Below are positions 5,191 to 5,692 of a stretch of DNA of 5,692 nucleotides, piece after piece. Both the position numbers and the translations under genes were made by a program. The stretch lies in the NCBI GenBank assembly GCA_014871665.1, contig WGSL01000094.1:1-5692 (forward strand). Direction: 5' to 3'. The DNA is from Collinsella sp. (lineage in GTDB: Bacteria; Actinomycetota; Coriobacteriia; Coriobacteriales; Coriobacteriaceae). Below the pieces are notes generated by a model. That model was not told where the DNA came from and ran no database searches. It worked only from the letters and a program-made list of their open reading frames with translations. How positions within the stretch are numbered: the first letter of the stretch is position 1; each line of letters starts with the position of its first letter.

Positions 5191-5267
5191 TGGTGCGGCG
5201 TATAGGATTCGAACCTATGACGTTCTGATTCGTAGTCAGACCCTCTATCCAGCTGAGGTAACGCCGC
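5191..5267 (-). tRNA. tRNA-Arg(ACG), copy 2
   Basis: Identical to copy 1, with anticodon ACG and encoded CCA (5191-5193). Its last 20 nt recur at 5001-5020, making it the intact partner of module unit 1. Confidence 0.97.
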
Positions 5268-5279
5268 GACTTGTTGATT

Positions 5280-5308
5280 ATTATGCACATCGACTGAATA
5301 AAGGTCAA
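5280..5308 (-). promoter_or_regulatory. Promoter of tRNA-Arg copy 2
   Basis: TTGACC (5308-5303), 17-bp spacer, CATAAT (5285-5280), the same as for copy 1. Each tRNA copy thus has its own promoter and terminator, so copy number should translate directly into dosage. Confidence 0.9.
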
Positions 5309-5387
5309 GCAATTTTCGAAAAAAGTTATCAAATTTGATTTTTACTCATTTTGACCACTTGATGCGATCTTCGACGCATCGCGATAT

Positions 5388-5415
5388 AAGAAAAGCCTCC
5401 GTTACCGGAGGCTTT
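5388..5415 (-). terminator. Second terminator, after duplicated tRNA-Arg tail (unit 2)
   Basis: Identical to 4963-4990, offset 425 bp, with a GTAA-capped 10-bp stem followed by a T-rich run on the - strand. Confidence 0.9.
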
Positions 5416-5425
5416 AAAGTTCAGT

Positions 5426-5445
5426 TGGTGCGGCGTATAGGATTC
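5426..5445 (-). repeat. Duplicated 3' tail of tRNA-Arg (unit 2)
   Basis: The same 20 bp as 5616-5635, offset exactly 190 bp from the intact end of tRNA-Arg copy 3. Confidence 0.95.
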
Positions 5446-5562
5446 CGCGCATCCGCTGCGCGGATCCGCACCGGCTTCGCCCGCCTGCCGGCGCGCTCGC
5501 CCGCGGGCTAAAAACGCTCCGCGTTTTCTTCACGCCCGCGCCTCGACCGAGGTTCGAATCCA
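5446..5562 (-). ncRNA. Structured body of tRNA-Arg tail module (unit 2)
   Basis: An identical copy of 5021-5137 with the same hairpins, including the outer stem between GGATTC (5440-5445) and GAATCC (5556-5561). As it is part of the tandem repeat it gives no independent evolutionary evidence. Confidence 0.6.
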
Positions 5563-5576
5563 TGCAGTGCTTACGT

Positions 5577-5606
5577 AAAAGAAAAGCCCCCGTTGCCGGG
5601 AGCTTT
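5577..5606 (-). terminator. Terminator of tRNA-Arg copy 3
   Basis: Identical to the copy 1 and copy 2 terminators, with a GCAA-capped stem and T-rich run on the - strand. Confidence 0.9.
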
Positions 5607-5615
5607 AATCTCAAA

Positions 5616-5692
5616 TGGTGCGGCGTATAGGATTCGAACCTATGACGTTCTGATTCGTAGTCAGACCCTCTATCCAGCTGAGGTAACGCCGC
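5616..5692 (-). tRNA. tRNA-Arg(ACG), copy 3
   Basis: A complete tRNA identical to the other two copies; its 5' end coincides with the last base of the window. Its promoter would lie outside. The coincidence with the edge suggests the sequence was cut, or an assembly broke, at a repeat boundary. Confidence 0.96.

Larger units (their letters stand above)
4727..5692 (-). repeat. 425-bp tandem repeat carrying tRNA-Arg and its tail module, about 2.3 copies
   Basis: Units are 4727-5151, 5152-5576 and a partial third, 5577-5692; corresponding positions differ by exactly 425 and no mismatch was seen by eye. The left border is sharp (4726 and 5151 differ). Read on the - strand, a full unit runs: hairpin body, duplicated tail, second terminator, promoter, tRNA-Arg, first terminator. 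The array continues past the right edge. Identity points to recent amplification or gene conversion, but an assembly artefact should be kept in mind. Confidence 0.95.

Noticed and set aside
4609..5614. Several minus-strand open frames with the same N-terminal residues
   Set aside because: They share a start only because they read through the tandem tRNA-Arg repeat; they cross tRNAs and terminators and are not genes.
4727..5692. CRISPR-like array
   Set aside because: The repeats are 425 bp long, contain tRNA genes, promoters and terminators, and have no short unique spacers; no cas genes are present.

Overview
The window reads like a chromosomal segment of a high-GC anaerobic actinobacterium. 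Codon usage, the GC-rich genes set against AT-rich tRNA promoters, and the gene style suggest a Coriobacteriia member such as Collinsella; this is inferred from style only, not from a search. Protein genes are the 3' end of a probable D-Ala-D-Ala carboxypeptidase (+ strand, left edge), an AAA+ ATPase with a C-terminal winged helix (- strand), and a large 813-residue TPR-containing protein of unknown function (- strand).

The rest is tRNA territory. A tRNA-Ser(GCT) lies at 758-848 and three identical tRNA-Arg(ACG) genes lie at 4766-4842, 5191-5267 and 5616-5692, all on the - strand with encoded CCA. They have clear sigma-70-type promoters (for the third Arg copy the promoter would lie outside the window) and GNRA-capped intrinsic terminators. 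The Arg genes sit in a 425-bp tandem repeat with no differences seen between copies, and the window ends exactly at the 5' end of the third tRNA.

The unusual content is what follows the tRNAs. Downstream of tRNA-Ser, and downstream of the second and third tRNA-Arg, there is a module that ends in a second copy of that same tRNA's last 18-20 nt, followed by a second, diverged copy of its terminator. The distance from the intact CCA to the duplicated CCA is exactly 190 bp in both the Ser and Arg cases, although the bodies differ in sequence. Each body is a GC-rich set of hairpins that starts with an inverted T-arm motif (GGATTCGAACC on the - strand). That motif can pair with the duplicated tRNA tail and close the whole element. 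Ser and Arg bodies share the same hairpin order and show compensatory base changes. Some pairs are G.U only when read from the - strand, so a folded RNA (or single-stranded DNA) of tRNA-sense polarity is the best reading. A third, truncated start of such a module lies at 495-516, about one period (191 bp) further on. This resembles in principle the tRNA-tail repeats of the E. coli tyrT (rtt) locus, but with a structured insert.

A second notable signal is an array of six TTTA[A/G]C hexamers, spaced alternately 9 and 10 bp, directly in front of the ribosome binding site of the ATPase/winged-helix gene. It looks like an autoregulatory operator or a variable-number repeat.

Layout: 2-436 carboxypeptidase end (+); 461-492 its terminator; 495-757 tRNA-Ser tail module and relic; 758-848 tRNA-Ser (-); 863-891 its promoter; 917-1999 ATPase (-); 2016-2070 hexamer array; 2161-4602 TPR protein (-); 4612-4708 its leader; 4727-5692 tRNA-Arg tandem array with modules (-).
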